Part shown: positions 25,739 through 35,108 of the stretch, one piece after another
Layout of the letters: each line of letters opens with the position of its first letter
Position numbering within the stretch: the stretch's first letter is position 1
NCBI GenBank assembly: GCA_021294835.1
Contig: JAJTDF010000026.1
Location: forward strand, 39,677-103,676
Source of the DNA: Planctomycetaceae bacterium
GTDB taxonomy: Bacteria; Planctomycetota; Phycisphaerae; Phycisphaerales; UBA1924
Direction of reading: 5' to 3'
Length of the DNA stretch: 64,000 nt
The notes under the pieces: generated by a model
Told to the model about the DNA's origin: nothing
The model's input: the letters and a program-made list of their open reading frames with translations, nothing else
The model's database searches: none
Translations under genes and position numbers: made by a program

Positions 25739-28700
25739 ATGCCGGACGCGGTTCGAGTGGTTTCCCGAGTCGTTGCCACCTCGCTGGGGCGGGTGGCCTC
25801 TCTGGCGGCCCTGTGGGGCGTGGGCTGTGCAGTACCCCCGGTTTGGGCGACTGTCTCGCAGGCGGGCCAGGCGGCGGAGTCGTCGGCGGCATCCACCGGG
25901 CAGATCAGCCCGTGGGTGGTCATCAATCCGCTGGACAACGCCGAGGGTGCCGAAGCGGTGGCCTCGGCGGGCGTGGAGGCCTCGCTGGCGACCCAGGCCG
26001 ACCCGGCGGCCGGCAACGGCCAGGCGTTGCGGGTGAACATCCACTTTCGCTCCGGCGCCGGCTATGGCGGCGTGCGGCTGAAACTCCCGCAGCCGCTCAA
26101 GGTCGGCGCGAACTACGAGTTTGCGTTCAGCGTCCGCAGCGAGGGGTTGGGCGAGCAGGACCTGGAGTTCAAACTTGCCGATCCGTCGGGCGAGAGCGTG
26201 TGGTGGCACAACCGCCGGCGATTTGCGTTCTCGCCGACCTGGCAGCGGCTGACCAGCAAGCAGCGGCACATCGCCTTTGCGTGGGGGCCTGCCGCGGGCA
26301 CCCCGCTGTCCGAGGTGGGAACCATCGAGTTCATCGCCGCGTCGGTGACCGGCGGTTCGGGCGCGCTGGTGTTCGATGACCTGCGCTATCGCGAACTGCC
26401 GCCCTCGAGGCCATATGCCGGCACGCCGGTGGTCTCGGCGGGGGGCAACATCCTGCCGTCGCCGGGCGATTTGGCCCCGGTGCCCTCGCTGGTGCTCACT
26501 CCGGGCAACGCCCGGCCGTTGCGGTGGGGGCCGGTGACGGCGCAGAAGCCTGCGCCCGCCCGCTGGCGGGCGGACTTCGGCGAATTGCGCGAGTTTGGGG
26601 GCGTGCGTATCCGCTTCGCGGCCGGCGATGGCAAGACGCCAACGACTTTCACGCTGGCGGCGTCAGAGGACAACCGGCAGTTCAGTGAGTTGGCGACCGT
26701 GCGGCTGAATGTGCCGCCGGCGGAGCATCCCGGCGAGTTCTGGCTGTCGTTGCCGGACAGCCAGGCCCGCACGCTGGAACTTCGACCGGCCTCGGACGCG
26801 GGGGCGGAACTGCTGGAGTTTGAAGTCCTCGACGTCGCCATCGGCCTGCACCCCAACGCGATGCTCAAGGCCATGGCCGAGCGGGCGGAAGCGGGTCGGT
26901 GGCCCAAGGCCATCCTCGGGCGGACGCAGAGCAACTGGACGGTCTTCGGTCTCTCCAGCCCGGAGGCGGGCGACACTGCTGAGGGGCTGATCAACGAAGA
27001 GGGGCAGGTGGAGTTCGCCAAGCGCGGGCCCTCTGTCGAGCCGTTCATCCGCGACGCCGACGGTCGCCTGCTGACCTGGGCCGATGGCACGCACACCCAG
27101 AGCCTGACCGAATCCTCGCTGCCCCTGCCGGTGGTGGTTCGCACGCACGAAGAGGCCGGGCTGACGCTCAAGGTGGAAGCGCTAGCCACCGGGCCGATCA
27201 ACGCGAGCTGCGGCATGGTCAGGTACACGGTCAGCAACACTGGCACGGCGGCCTTCACCGGCGAGTTGCTGCTGGCGCTGCGTCCGGTGCAGGTGAACCC
27301 GCCCTGGCAGTGGCTGAACACCCAGGGCGGGGCGTCGAATGTCCGGCGGCTGAGTTACGACCCCGGCACGGCCACCTTCGCGGTCAACGGGGCGCCGGCG
27401 CTGCGGCTGGTGCAGCCGCCGTCGGCGGTGCGGGTGCTGGCCTTTGCCGACGGCCAGCCGACCGAGGCCGCAGCGGGTTCGGCCGGCGCCGCCCCGATGG
27501 ACGTGGAGGACCCCGCGGGTCTGGCCTCGGGCCTGGCGCGGTACGCGGTGCAACTGGCCCCGGGCGCGTCGGCCTCGTTCGTGGTCGTCGGGCCGATGCA
27601 CGGCGCTGCCTCGGCGCCGGTGACGGCCACCTTCGAGCAGGCCCTGGCCGAGCAGACGGCCTTCTGGCGTGAGAGCCTCGGGCGTGTGGCCATCAGCGCG
27701 ACGCACCCCGGGGCGCAGCGGGTCATCGACACCATGCGGGCGCAGCTCGCGTACATCCTCATCAACCGCGACAACGCCGGCATCCAGCCCGGCTCGCGGT
27801 CCTACGAGCGTTCGTGGATCCGCGACGGCTCGATGACCGCCGCGGCGCTGCTGGAACTGGGCCACACCAAGGAGGTGGAGCGGTTCATCCGGTGGTACGC
27901 GCCGTACCAGTTCGCCGACGGCAAGGTGCCGTGCGTGGTGGACTGGCGCGGGCCCGACCCGGTGCCCGAGCATGACAGCCACGGCCAGCTGATCTTCGCC
28001 ATCGCCAACTACCACCGCTTCACGGGCGACCGCGCCACCGCCGAGAGCCTGTTCACCCATGTGGAGCGGGCGGTCGCGTACATCGAGTCCTTGCGGGCCC
28101 AGCGGATGACCGAGCGGTACACCGGCGACGGGCTGAGCACGCCCGAGCCGGGCAAGCCGCCGGTGCCGCTGCGGGCGTTCTTCGGGCTGGTGCCCGAGTC
28201 GATCAGCCACGAGGGCTACTCGGCCAAGCCCATGCACAGCTATTGGGACACGCTGTTCATCCTGCGTGGGCTCAAGGATGCGGTGGAACTGGCCCAGGCG
28301 CTGGGCCGCACCGAGCAGGCGGCCAAGTGGGCGACGCTGCGTGACGAGTTTCGCACCACGCTGTACGAGTCCATGCGGCTGACGATGAAGGCCCACGGGA
28401 TCGACTACCTGCCCGGCTGCGTTGAACTGGGGGACTTTGACGCCACCAGCACCACCATCGCGCTCTCGCCGGTGTCCGAACTGGGCTTCATGCCGCCGGA
28501 CATTCGGGCTGCCTTGGAGCGGACCTTCGAGCGGTACTGGTCGTTCTTCCAGCAGCGGCGTGACGACCCCGCGTACCGGTGGGTGGACTACACGCCGTAC
28601 GAGGTTCGGCAGATCGGGACGTTCGTGCTGCTGGGCCAGAAGGAGCGGGCCCATGCCCTGCTGGACTGGTTCTACGCCGACCAGCACCCGGCCGGCTGGC

Positions 28701-29185
28701 GACACTGGGCGGAGATCGTCCACCGCGACCGCTCCCGCCCGGCGTGGATCGGCGATATGCCCCACACCTGGGTGGGGTCGGACTTGCTCAACGCGGCCCG
28801 CAACATGTTCCTGTGGGAGAACGAGGCCAACGGCTCGCTGGACCTGTTCCGGGGCGTGCGGGCGGAGTGGGTGGCCGACGGCCAGAGCCTCGCGTTCGGC
28901 CCGCTGGCCACCGCGCACGGGCCGGTCACCGCTTCGCTGACCGGGCAGTCCGGGAACCGGGTGACCATCCGCCTGTCGGGCGGGGTGAACCTGGGCAGTC
29001 TGCCCAAGGGTGTGGTCGTGCACTCCCCGCTCTGGCCCGAGAGGGGGGCGATCACGGCCGCTACGCTCAACGGCTCGCCGGTCGTCCTCTCAACCGGGAG
29101 CGCCGCGGTGACGGTGACGTCGCTCCCCGCCGAGCTCGTCCTCGTTCATCAGTCCTCCACCCCGCCCGCCGGCCCGGCCAAGTGA
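25739..29185 (+). CDS. Secreted glycoside hydrolase-like protein with carbohydrate-binding N-terminal domains
   Basis: The product has 1148 residues. The ATG at 25739 follows AGGAGG by seven bases and begins a signal peptide. Residues about 55-215 look like a carbohydrate-binding beta-sandwich (FRSGAGYGGVRLKLPQPLKV). Residues about 240-385 look discoidin-like (FGGVRIRFAAGDGKTPTTFT). The C-terminal half is an (alpha/alpha)6-toroid catalytic type, with RSYERSWIRDGSMTAAALLE, CVVDWRGPDPVPEHDSHGQL and HSYWDTLFILRGLKDA, close in style to amylo-alpha-1,6-glucosidase and related families. Asp and Glu residues in those segments are candidate acids. An ABC ATPase gene of the sugar-importer type follows after 45 bases, which supports a role in carbohydrate use. 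Confidence 0.8.
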   Translation: MPDAVRVVSRVVATSLGRVASLAALWGVGCAVPPVWATVSQAGQAAESSAASTGQISPWVVINPLDNAEGAEAVASAGVEASLATQADPAAGNGQALRVNIHFRSGAGYGGVRLKLPQPLKVGANYEFAFSVRSEGLGEQDLEFKLADPSGESVWWHNRRRFAFSPTWQRLTSKQRHIAFAWGPAAGTPLSEVGTIEFIAASVTGGSGALVFDDLRYRELPPSRPYAGTPVVSAGGNILPSPGDLAPVPSLVLTPGNARPLRWGPVTAQKPAPARWRADFGELREFGGVRIRFAAGDGKTPTTFTLAASEDNRQFSELATVRLNVPPAEHPGEFWLSLPDSQARTLELRPASDAGAELLEFEVLDVAIGLHPNAMLKAMAERAEAGRWPKAILGRTQSNWTVFGLSSPEAGDTAEGLINEEGQVEFAKRGPSVEPFIRDADGRLLTWADGTHTQSLTESSLPLPVVVRTHEEAGLTLKVEALATGPINASCGMVRYTVSNTGTAAFTGELLLALRPVQVNPPWQWLNTQGGASNVRRLSYDPGTATFAVNGAPALRLVQPPSAVRVLAFADGQPTEAAAGSAGAAPMDVEDPAGLASGLARYAVQLAPGASASFVVVGPMHGAASAPVTATFEQALAEQTAFWRESLGRVAISATHPGAQRVIDTMRAQLAYILINRDNAGIQPGSRSYERSWIRDGSMTAAALLELGHTKEVERFIRWYAPYQFADGKVPCVVDWRGPDPVPEHDSHGQLIFAIANYHRFTGDRATAESLFTHVERAVAYIESLRAQRMTERYTGDGLSTPEPGKPPVPLRAFFGLVPESISHEGYSAKPMHSYWDTLFILRGLKDAVELAQALGRTEQAAKWATLRDEFRTTLYESMRLTMKAHGIDYLPGCVELGDFDATSTTIALSPVSELGFMPPDIRAALERTFERYWSFFQQRRDDPAYRWVDYTPYEVRQIGTFVLLGQKERAHALLDWFYADQHPAGWRHWAEIVHRDRSRPAWIGDMPHTWVGSDLLNAARNMFLWENEANGSLDLFRGVRAEWVADGQSLAFGPLATAHGPVTASLTGQSGNRVTIRLSGGVNLGSLPKGVVVHSPLWPERGAITAATLNGSPVVLSTGSAAVTVTSLPAELVLVHQSSTPPAGPAK

Positions 29186-29230
29186 CCGGATCACCGTCCG
29201 AGGCACCGCCGCTTCGCACCGGACCCCTCC

Positions 29231-30337
29231 ATGGCGCGAGTTGAACTCAAAGACGTCGTCAAGACCTACCCCGGCAAGGTGACCGCCGTTCACAGCTTCA
29301 CGCTGGACATCGCCGACGGCGAGTTCGTGGTATTCGTCGGCCCGTCCGGATGCGGCAAATCGACCACGCTGCGGATGATCGCCGGGCTTGAGGAGATCAC
29401 CGGCGGCACCATCAGCATCGACGGCCGGGTCGTCAATGACGTGCACCCGAAGGACCGGGACATCGCCATGGTGTTCCAGAACTACGCCCTGTACCCGCAC
29501 ATGACCGTGCGTGAGAACATGGCGCTGGCCCTCAAGCTCCGCAAGGTGCCCAAGGAGGAGATCGCGCGGCGTGTCGGCGAGGCCGCCCGCATGCTCGGGC
29601 TTGAGCCGTATCTGGACCGCAAGCCCAAGGCCCTCTCCGGCGGCCAGCGGCAGCGCGTGGCCGTGGGCCGGGCGATTGTCCGCGAGCCCAAGGCCTTCCT
29701 GTTTGACGAGCCGCTCTCGAACCTGGACGCCAAGCTGCGGATCACCACCCGCGCCGAGCTCAAGGCCCTGCACGCCCGCCTGAAGACCACGACCGTGTAC
29801 GTGACGCACGACCAGGAAGAGGCCATGACGCTCGGCGACCGCATCGTGGTGATGAGCGCCGGCCGCATTCAGCAGGTGGCCCCGCCGCTGGTGGTCTACC
29901 GCCGCCCGGTGAACCGCTTTGTGGCCGCGTTCGTCGGTACGCCTCCGATGAACTTCATCCCCGGCTCGCTGGCCCGCGAGGGCGGAAGCGTGATGTTCAC
30001 CGAGAACGGCCCGGGCGGGGCCCGCCTGCGTTTGCCGGGTGAGATGTCCGCCAAGCTGGCCTCGGTCTCCGGAGCGGTGACGCTGGGGCTGCGTCCGCAG
30101 GCCCTGCACGCCGCCCCCGCGCCCGGGCGTGAGCCGATCAGCGTGAGCGTGAGCGTGACCGAGCCGCTGGGCGACGCCGTCGACTGCACGTGCACCACAG
30201 CGGCCGGCACGCGGCTGGTGGCGCGCGTGGACGCAATGGCCGATGTTCACCCCGGACGCAACGCGACGCTGCACGCCGACCTGGCGCATGCCCACGTGTT
30301 CGCCGAGGGCGAGTTCGGTGCGAATCTGACGCTGTGA
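29231..30337 (+). CDS. ABC transporter ATP-binding protein, UgpC/MsmK-like
   Basis: The 368-residue product has a Walker A motif [10 protein letters not shown] from residue 37, an ABC signature LSGGQ at 135-139, a Walker B and D-loop region with DEPLSNLD from residue 159, and a C-terminal TOBE-like domain ([20 protein letters not shown]). This domain layout and length match the ATPases that power carbohydrate or glycerol-3-phosphate importers. Permease and binding-protein genes are not present beside it, so it may serve importers encoded elsewhere, as MsmK does in other bacteria. It follows the glycoside-hydrolase-like gene closely. Confidence 0.93.
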   Translation: MARVELKDVVKTYPGKVTAVHSFTLDIADGEFVVFVGPSGCGKSTTLRMIAGLEEITGGTISIDGRVVNDVHPKDRDIAMVFQNYALYPHMTVRENMALALKLRKVPKEEIARRVGEAARMLGLEPYLDRKPKALSGGQRQRVAVGRAIVREPKAFLFDEPLSNLDAKLRITTRAELKALHARLKTTTVYVTHDQEEAMTLGDRIVVMSAGRIQQVAPPLVVYRRPVNRFVAAFVGTPPMNFIPGSLAREGGSVMFTENGPGGARLRLPGEMSAKLASVSGAVTLGLRPQALHAAPAPGREPISVSVSVTEPLGDAVDCTCTTAAGTRLVARVDAMADVHPGRNATLHADLAHAHVFAEGEFGANLTL

Positions 30338-30416
30338 TTGTTCGACTCGCGCGGGGGGATCCACTTCGGGCGGGCGGGTTATGAACCCGGGAGGCAGGTT
30401 CCAGCAAGGGGCGCAG

Positions 30417-30764
30417 ATGCACACCGAAAGCGGTCGGTCAAAGCACTCGGACCACCTCTCAGGGCACAACCCGGAGCAGGTCTCAGCGGAGTTGGCCGAA
30501 CTAAGGGCGCTCCGAGCGGAGATGGGCCGGGTGCGTGATGTTGCCCGGTTCCAGTGGTTAACACATGTGGTGCTGCCAGCCGGCTTCTTCGTGTGCGTTG
30601 GCACCGTGTGGTTGATCCGCGGGGGATATTGGTACGTGCCTGCACTTGCGCTGCTGCTTTGGGCGCTCGCCGCAGCCCTCACCAGCCACGGCCGCACCTT
30701 GGGACGATGGACCCGCAAGGTGTTGGGTCTGGGCTCTCGCGGCCGTTCGGATCAGCGACGCTGA
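30417..30764 (+). CDS. Small membrane protein, 2TM
   Basis: A protein of about 115 residues has a hydrophilic N-terminal segment with a short coiled-coil-like stretch (SAELAELRALRAEMGRVRDV), then two transmembrane helices (VVLPAGFFVCVGTVWLI and YVPALALLLWALAAAL) and a basic tail. The ATG at 30417 has AAGGGG five bases upstream; another ATG at 30381 is in frame. The layout resembles 2TM-domain proteins, but the family is not certain. Confidence 0.6.
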   Translation: MHTESGRSKHSDHLSGHNPEQVSAELAELRALRAEMGRVRDVARFQWLTHVVLPAGFFVCVGTVWLIRGGYWYVPALALLLWALAAALTSHGRTLGRWTRKVLGLGSRGRSDQRR

Positions 30765-30824
30765 CACTCGGTCGTCCCGGGTGCCAAGCGACAAGGGGCC
30801 CGCTTGTCCTGCGGGGATGGGATA

Positions 30825-31973
30825 TCAGTGCCCGCCGCTCTTCTCGCCCGCTTTGGCGCCCTTGGCGGCCTTGGCCGCCGCTTCGTCGGCCGCTTTCTGG
30901 GCCTGCTCGCGCAGCTTGATCGACTCGGGGTGCTCGCTCATGCCGTGCAGTGTCGGCTGCGGCCCCAGCGGAATACCCGGATCGGGCGGACCTTTGAGCA
31001 GAACATACGCCCACGCCACCCCGGCGTTGAACAGCGTGATCAGCGCGACCCAGCCCAGCGTCTGGTGGGTGGCCGGCGACAGGCCGCCCAGTCCGGCCGC
31101 CAGCGGTCTGAGCAGCGGGGCGAAGGCCCTGCCCAGAAGCCGCACCACCGTCTCGCGCAGCCGCGTCAGCAGGGACGGACCCGTGTGCGGCGGGGGCTCG
31201 GCGGCTGGCCCCGCAGCGGGCGGCGTCGCAATCCTCTCCGGAGCGGGGGCAGCGGGCGAAGGTGCGGCCGGAAACGGGGCAGGCGTGGGCACCGCCGCCT
31301 GCGGCGCTGGAGGCACCGACTCGGCCGCGATGACCGGTGCGGCGGCTGTGACCGCCGGCGGGGCAGGGACCGCTGCGGCTGCCCCGGCGACAACCTGCGG
31401 AGCGGCGGGGGCCTCTGCGAGCACGGCCGCCGCGTCTTCGAAGTCGTTGGCGGCGTCGGCCTCGGCCAGAGCTTTGTCGGCCCCGCTGGCGATCTTCGCG
31501 TCAAGAGCTTCGGCGCTGGCCCGCACGGCCGGCGGTTCTGTCGGCTTCGGCTGGTCGCTCGCTGGTGCTGCGGAGGCTGAAGGGGCGGGTTCGGCGGGGG
31601 TGGTTGGGGGTGCGGCCTCCGGCGTTGCGGCTTGGGCGTCGGCCGGCGGCTCAGCGGCCGCTTGTGCGGCCGGTCCGCTCCCGGGGTCGGCGGCCGCCTC
31701 GGTGGTCGGCGGCGTTTCCGGAGCGGCAGCGCCGCTGTCGGTAACCGCGCCGCCGGTGGTCATGGCCTTCTCGATCTGCTGCTCCAGCGACAGCACCTGG
31801 TCGCCCTCGGCGTTGGTCAGCGTGGTCGTGACAGCCTCGGTCGCGGCATCCAACTGGACCAGCAACGCGTCAACCTGCTGATCGAGCTCCGTCGCTGATT
31901 CCAGCGTGGAGGCGCCCGCACCCGGAGGGGCGGTGTCGGCTCGGCTGGCAGTTTGGGCGGGAGCGTCCGGCAT
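30825..31973 (-). CDS. Ala/Pro-rich membrane-anchored protein of unknown function
   Basis: The 382-residue product starts with an acidic helical segment (ATELDQQVDALLVQLDAATE), followed by a long Ala/Pro/Glu-rich region of about 190 residues, a basic amphipathic part (LLTRLRETVVRLLGRAFAPL), one transmembrane helix (TLGWVALITLFNAGVAWAYV) and a charged tail rich in Lys, Ala and Glu. Low complexity in the middle makes database matches unreliable. No function can be given. The 3' end lies 61 bases from the convergent small membrane protein gene. Confidence 0.65.
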   Translation of the reverse strand: MPDAPAQTASRADTAPPGAGASTLESATELDQQVDALLVQLDAATEAVTTTLTNAEGDQVLSLEQQIEKAMTTGGAVTDSGAAAPETPPTTEAAADPGSGPAAQAAAEPPADAQAATPEAAPPTTPAEPAPSASAAPASDQPKPTEPPAVRASAEALDAKIASGADKALAEADAANDFEDAAAVLAEAPAAPQVVAGAAAAVPAPPAVTAAAPVIAAESVPPAPQAAVPTPAPFPAAPSPAAPAPERIATPPAAGPAAEPPPHTGPSLLTRLRETVVRLLGRAFAPLLRPLAAGLGGLSPATHQTLGWVALITLFNAGVAWAYVLLKGPPDPGIPLGPQPTLHGMSEHPESIKLREQAQKAADEAAAKAAKGAKAGEKSGGH

Positions 31974-32210
31974 GGTGCGATCGGGGTTGGCGGGATCGGG
32001 CGGCAGTGGGCTGGGTCAATCGGTGGAGGGGCTGGGGGCGCACCGCGTGCGCCGCTTGGCATTGGCCAGCATACCACATCGTCCCAACATGTGGGCGACT
32101 CAAGCCCCCGCCTGCCCCGGCTGCCCGTCCCGGCGGATCCCTGTTGATCTGGGGGATGGGAAGTGGATGTGAAGATGGGCAAGCGCGAAAACTGCGCGGA
32201 GCGACCCCCA

Positions 32211-32936
32211 ATGGCAAAGCACCGTTTGTGGCTGGACTCGATTCCGGGAGGGCTTCGTCCGGGTCAGACCATGCTGATCGAGGGCGAGGAGGCCTGGCAC
32301 GCCGTGTCGGTCAAGCGGGTGGTCCCCGGCGAGGAGGTGGAACTGCTCGACGGCCAGGGGCACCGGGCAACGGCGCAGGTGCAGGCGGTGGAGGGCAAGA
32401 AGGGCCGGGCTCGGCTGGTCGCATTGGTGGGCCAAGTGGAAGCGCTGGCCGAGCCTGCGCCCCGGCTGACGGTGCTGACCGCCGTGCCCAAGGGCGGCCG
32501 GGTGGACGACATGATCGATCAACTCTCGCAGGCGGGGGCGGCGGCGTGGGGGCCGCTGCACGCGACGCGCAGCGTGGTGGACCCGCGCCCGGCCAAGCTG
32601 GACCGGCTGGAACGCATCGCGATTGAAGCGGCCAAGCAGTGCGGGCGGGGGCGGGCCTTGGCGGTGCTGCCACCGTGCACGCTGGCCGACGCCCTGCGGC
32701 CCGAACCGGGCGTGAGCGTGCTGGTGGCCGACGGTTCCGGGGTGGCGGTGGGTGATCTGTCGGCCGGCGGCAGCGGCCTGCGGCTGCTGGTGGGCCCCGA
32801 GGGCGGATGGACGGATGAGGAACTCGGCCAGGCCAGGGCGGCGGGCGCCGGCGTGGTGCGGTTCGGCCCGCACATCATGCGGATCGAGACCGCAGCGGTG
32901 GTGGCGGCGGGCGTGCTGATGTCGCGCAGCGCGTGA
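32211..32936 (+). CDS. rsmE: 16S rRNA (uracil(1498)-N(3))-methyltransferase
   Basis: The 241-residue product starts MAKHRLWLDSIPGG. It has the RsmE N-terminal PUA-like part (EEAWHAVSVKRVVPGEEVEL) and the SPOUT methyltransferase core: LTVLTAVPKGGRVDDMIDQL, a CGRGRALAV segment, LLVGPEGGWTDEEL and the knot end FGPHIMRIETAAVVA. It methylates U1498 of 16S rRNA in the decoding centre. I preferred the ATG at 32211 over one at 32163, because the shorter form begins where the family usually begins. Confidence 0.93.
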   Translation: MAKHRLWLDSIPGGLRPGQTMLIEGEEAWHAVSVKRVVPGEEVELLDGQGHRATAQVQAVEGKKGRARLVALVGQVEALAEPAPRLTVLTAVPKGGRVDDMIDQLSQAGAAAWGPLHATRSVVDPRPAKLDRLERIAIEAAKQCGRGRALAVLPPCTLADALRPEPGVSVLVADGSGVAVGDLSAGGSGLRLLVGPEGGWTDEELGQARAAGAGVVRFGPHIMRIETAAVVAAGVLMSRSA

Positions 32937-32968
32937 GTGGCGAGGCAGCGGTGTCGGTGGTGGCCCGC

Positions 32969-34273
32969 TCAGATGAAGACGCTGGCGACAGCTCCGGTGG
33001 TCCAGCAGGCCAGCGCCCCGGCCAGCATGGCACGCGGGGCGAGCGCCGCCAGCTCGGCCCGGCGTTCGGGGGCCAGCGCCGAGAGCCCGCCGATCTGAAT
33101 GCCGATGCTGGCGACGTTGGCGAACCCGCACAACGCGTAGGTGGCGATCTGGGCGGTCCGGGCGTCCACCTTGCTCTCGGCGGTCAGCCGTGCCAGGTCG
33201 GCATACGCGACAAACTCGGTGGCGATCACCTGCTGGCCGAGCAGCGAGCCGAAGGCCCGGCAGTCCGTCCACGCCACGCCCATCAGCCAGGCCACCGGCG
33301 TGAGCAGCCAGCCCAGCAGCGACTGCAGCGTGAGGGCGTCCAGCCCCATCTGCCCGCGGATCTGCCGCACCAGGTCAATTTGATCCAGCGCGGTCAGCGG
33401 CCAGTTCACCAGCGCCAGCAGGGCGACGAACGCGACCAGCATGGCGGCAACGTTCAGGGCCAGCCGCAGGCCGTCGCTGGCGCCGGCGGCCGCCGCGTCG
33501 ACGACGTTGGCGGTGGCGCGGTCATTGGCGAGCAGCGCGTTGACCGACTCGGGAGCCGGAGCCTCGGTCTCGGGCAGCATGAGCTTGGCGAACATGATGC
33601 CCGCCGGCGCGCTCATCACCGAGGCGGTCAGCAGGTGCTTGGCGAACAACTCGGCCCCCTGCTCGGGCGGCACGCCCAGGGCCTGGGCGTACGCGTTGCC
33701 CAGCATGCCCACGTACGCGGCCAGCACCGATCCGGCGATGGTGGCAAAGCCTCCGGTCATCACCGCCATCAGTTGCGAGCGGGTCATCTTGGCGATGTAC
33801 GGTCGGATGGTCAGCGGGGCCTCGGTCTGCCCGAAGAAGATGTTGGCGCTGGCGCACAGCGCCTCGGCCCCGGTGATGCCCAGCGAGCGACGCAGCACCC
33901 AGGCGATGGCGGCGACGATCCGCTGCATCACGCCCAGGTGATACAGCACCGCCATCAGCGAGGCGAAGAAGATGATCACCGGCAGCACCTTGAAGGCGAA
34001 GACAAAGCCCCACGGCTGCGAGGCGTCGGCCGCCTTGCCGAACAGAAAGCTCGCCCCGGCGTCGGCGAAGGAGATCACGCGGGCGGTCGCCGCCGCGATG
34101 GCGTCCACCACCGCGACCACCGGCGCGAACTTGAGCACCAGGAACGCCAGGGCCACCTGCAGGGCCAGCGCCACGCCGATCAGCCGCCAGTTCACCGCCC
34201 GCTTCGCCGAACACAGCGCAAAGCCGACACCGATCAGCACCACGACACCGAGCAGCCCTTGAGCGGAGGTCAT
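32969..34273 (-). CDS. Concentrative nucleoside transporter (CNT/NupC family)
   Basis: The 434-residue membrane protein has the CNT motifs FGQTEAPLTIRPYIAKMT, VMTGGFATIAGSVLAAYV, ATEFVAYADL and LCGFANVASIGIQIGGL. These line the nucleoside and sodium or proton site in the family. About ten hydrophobic segments are visible. It would import nucleosides. A P-loop kinase gene resembling uridine kinase is divergent from it, with at most 90 bases between starts, suggesting salvage of imported nucleosides. The frame extends upstream to 35329 but those residues overlap that kinase gene and are not transporter-like. Confidence 0.92.
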   Translation of the reverse strand: MTSAQGLLGVVVLIGVGFALCSAKRAVNWRLIGVALALQVALAFLVLKFAPVVAVVDAIAAATARVISFADAGASFLFGKAADASQPWGFVFAFKVLPVIIFFASLMAVLYHLGVMQRIVAAIAWVLRRSLGITGAEALCASANIFFGQTEAPLTIRPYIAKMTRSQLMAVMTGGFATIAGSVLAAYVGMLGNAYAQALGVPPEQGAELFAKHLLTASVMSAPAGIMFAKLMLPETEAPAPESVNALLANDRATANVVDAAAAGASDGLRLALNVAAMLVAFVALLALVNWPLTALDQIDLVRQIRGQMGLDALTLQSLLGWLLTPVAWLMGVAWTDCRAFGSLLGQQVIATEFVAYADLARLTAESKVDARTAQIATYALCGFANVASIGIQIGGLSALAPERRAELAALAPRAMLAGALACWTTGAVASVFI

Positions 34274-34363
34274 GCCCCTAGCGTACTGCCCATGGCCGGC
34301 GTCGCGGACAACCCTGACGATTGCGCGGGCCCCGGCGCTGCCGGGCGGCCCTACCGCGCACCC

Positions 34364-35011
34364 ATGGCGAGGGCCCCCGACGTGCTCGTAGCACGTGCCG
34401 CGGTTGTCGCCGGACCGGAGCGTCCGGCGGTCATCGGCCTGTGCGGGCCGGTGGGCTCGGGCAAGTCGCACCTGGCGGGGCTGCTGGCGCAGCGGTTCTC
34501 CGCGGTGCGGCTGTCCACCGATGACTATCTGCCGGACTATCACGCGACGCCCGAGCACCTTCGCGACGAGCCCGACCGGGCCGACCTGCCCCGCCTGCTG
34601 GCCAACCTGACGGATCTTCGCCAGGGTCGCCCCACGGTGGCGCCGGTGTGGTGCTTCCACGCCCACGCCCGCGTGGGCGAGCGGGCCGTCCAGCCGCCCC
34701 CGCCCGAGGCCGCGCCGCGGCTGGTCGTGGTGGAGGGCATCCACGCGCTGCACGCCTCGCTGCGGGGGGTGCTGGACGTCAAGGTGGTGCTGACCGCCCC
34801 GGCGTCGGTGCGCTGGGCCCGCTGGGAGCACCTGGAGGCGACCGGTCAGCGCGGGTGGGGGGTGGCGGTGGCCCACGCCTTCTTCCACGCGGTTGCCGAG
34901 CCGGTCTTCTCGCGCCATGCCCACGGGCCGGGCGGGTATCTGGCGGTTGCCGACGTTGTGGTTGACAACAGCGATTTCGTCCCGCCGCCATCGGGTGTGT
35001 CCCAGGGGTGA
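34364..35011 (+). CDS. P-loop kinase, uridine kinase-like
   Basis: From the ATG at 34364 the product has 215 residues. It shows the Walker A motif GPVGSGKS (residues 28-35), then RLSTDDYLPDY and a WCFHAHARVGERAVQPPPPE segment, then LVVVEGIHALH, which is the usual place of the uridine kinase Walker B-like EGI motif, and VKVVLTAPASVRWARW. It probably phosphorylates a nucleoside or a related small molecule. An ATG at 34292 is also in frame. It is divergent from the nucleoside transporter gene, which supports a salvage role. Confidence 0.75.
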   Translation: MARAPDVLVARAAVVAGPERPAVIGLCGPVGSGKSHLAGLLAQRFSAVRLSTDDYLPDYHATPEHLRDEPDRADLPRLLANLTDLRQGRPTVAPVWCFHAHARVGERAVQPPPPEAAPRLVVVEGIHALHASLRGVLDVKVVLTAPASVRWARWEHLEATGQRGWGVAVAHAFFHAVAEPVFSRHAHGPGGYLAVADVVVDNSDFVPPPSGVSQG

Positions 35012-35108
35012 ACAAAGCCCGTCCGAAAACTCAAGAGTGCACAGGGAAACGGCCTGCCGACGGGCGAAAGATGCCGCTGCGTTTGTCCGTCGGCACAGGA
35101 GCATTGGG

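Noticed and set aside
32933-34363. Plus-strand extension of the P-loop kinase frame across the nucleoside transporter
   Set aside because: The residues are antisense to conserved transporter motifs; the kinase fold begins after 34364.
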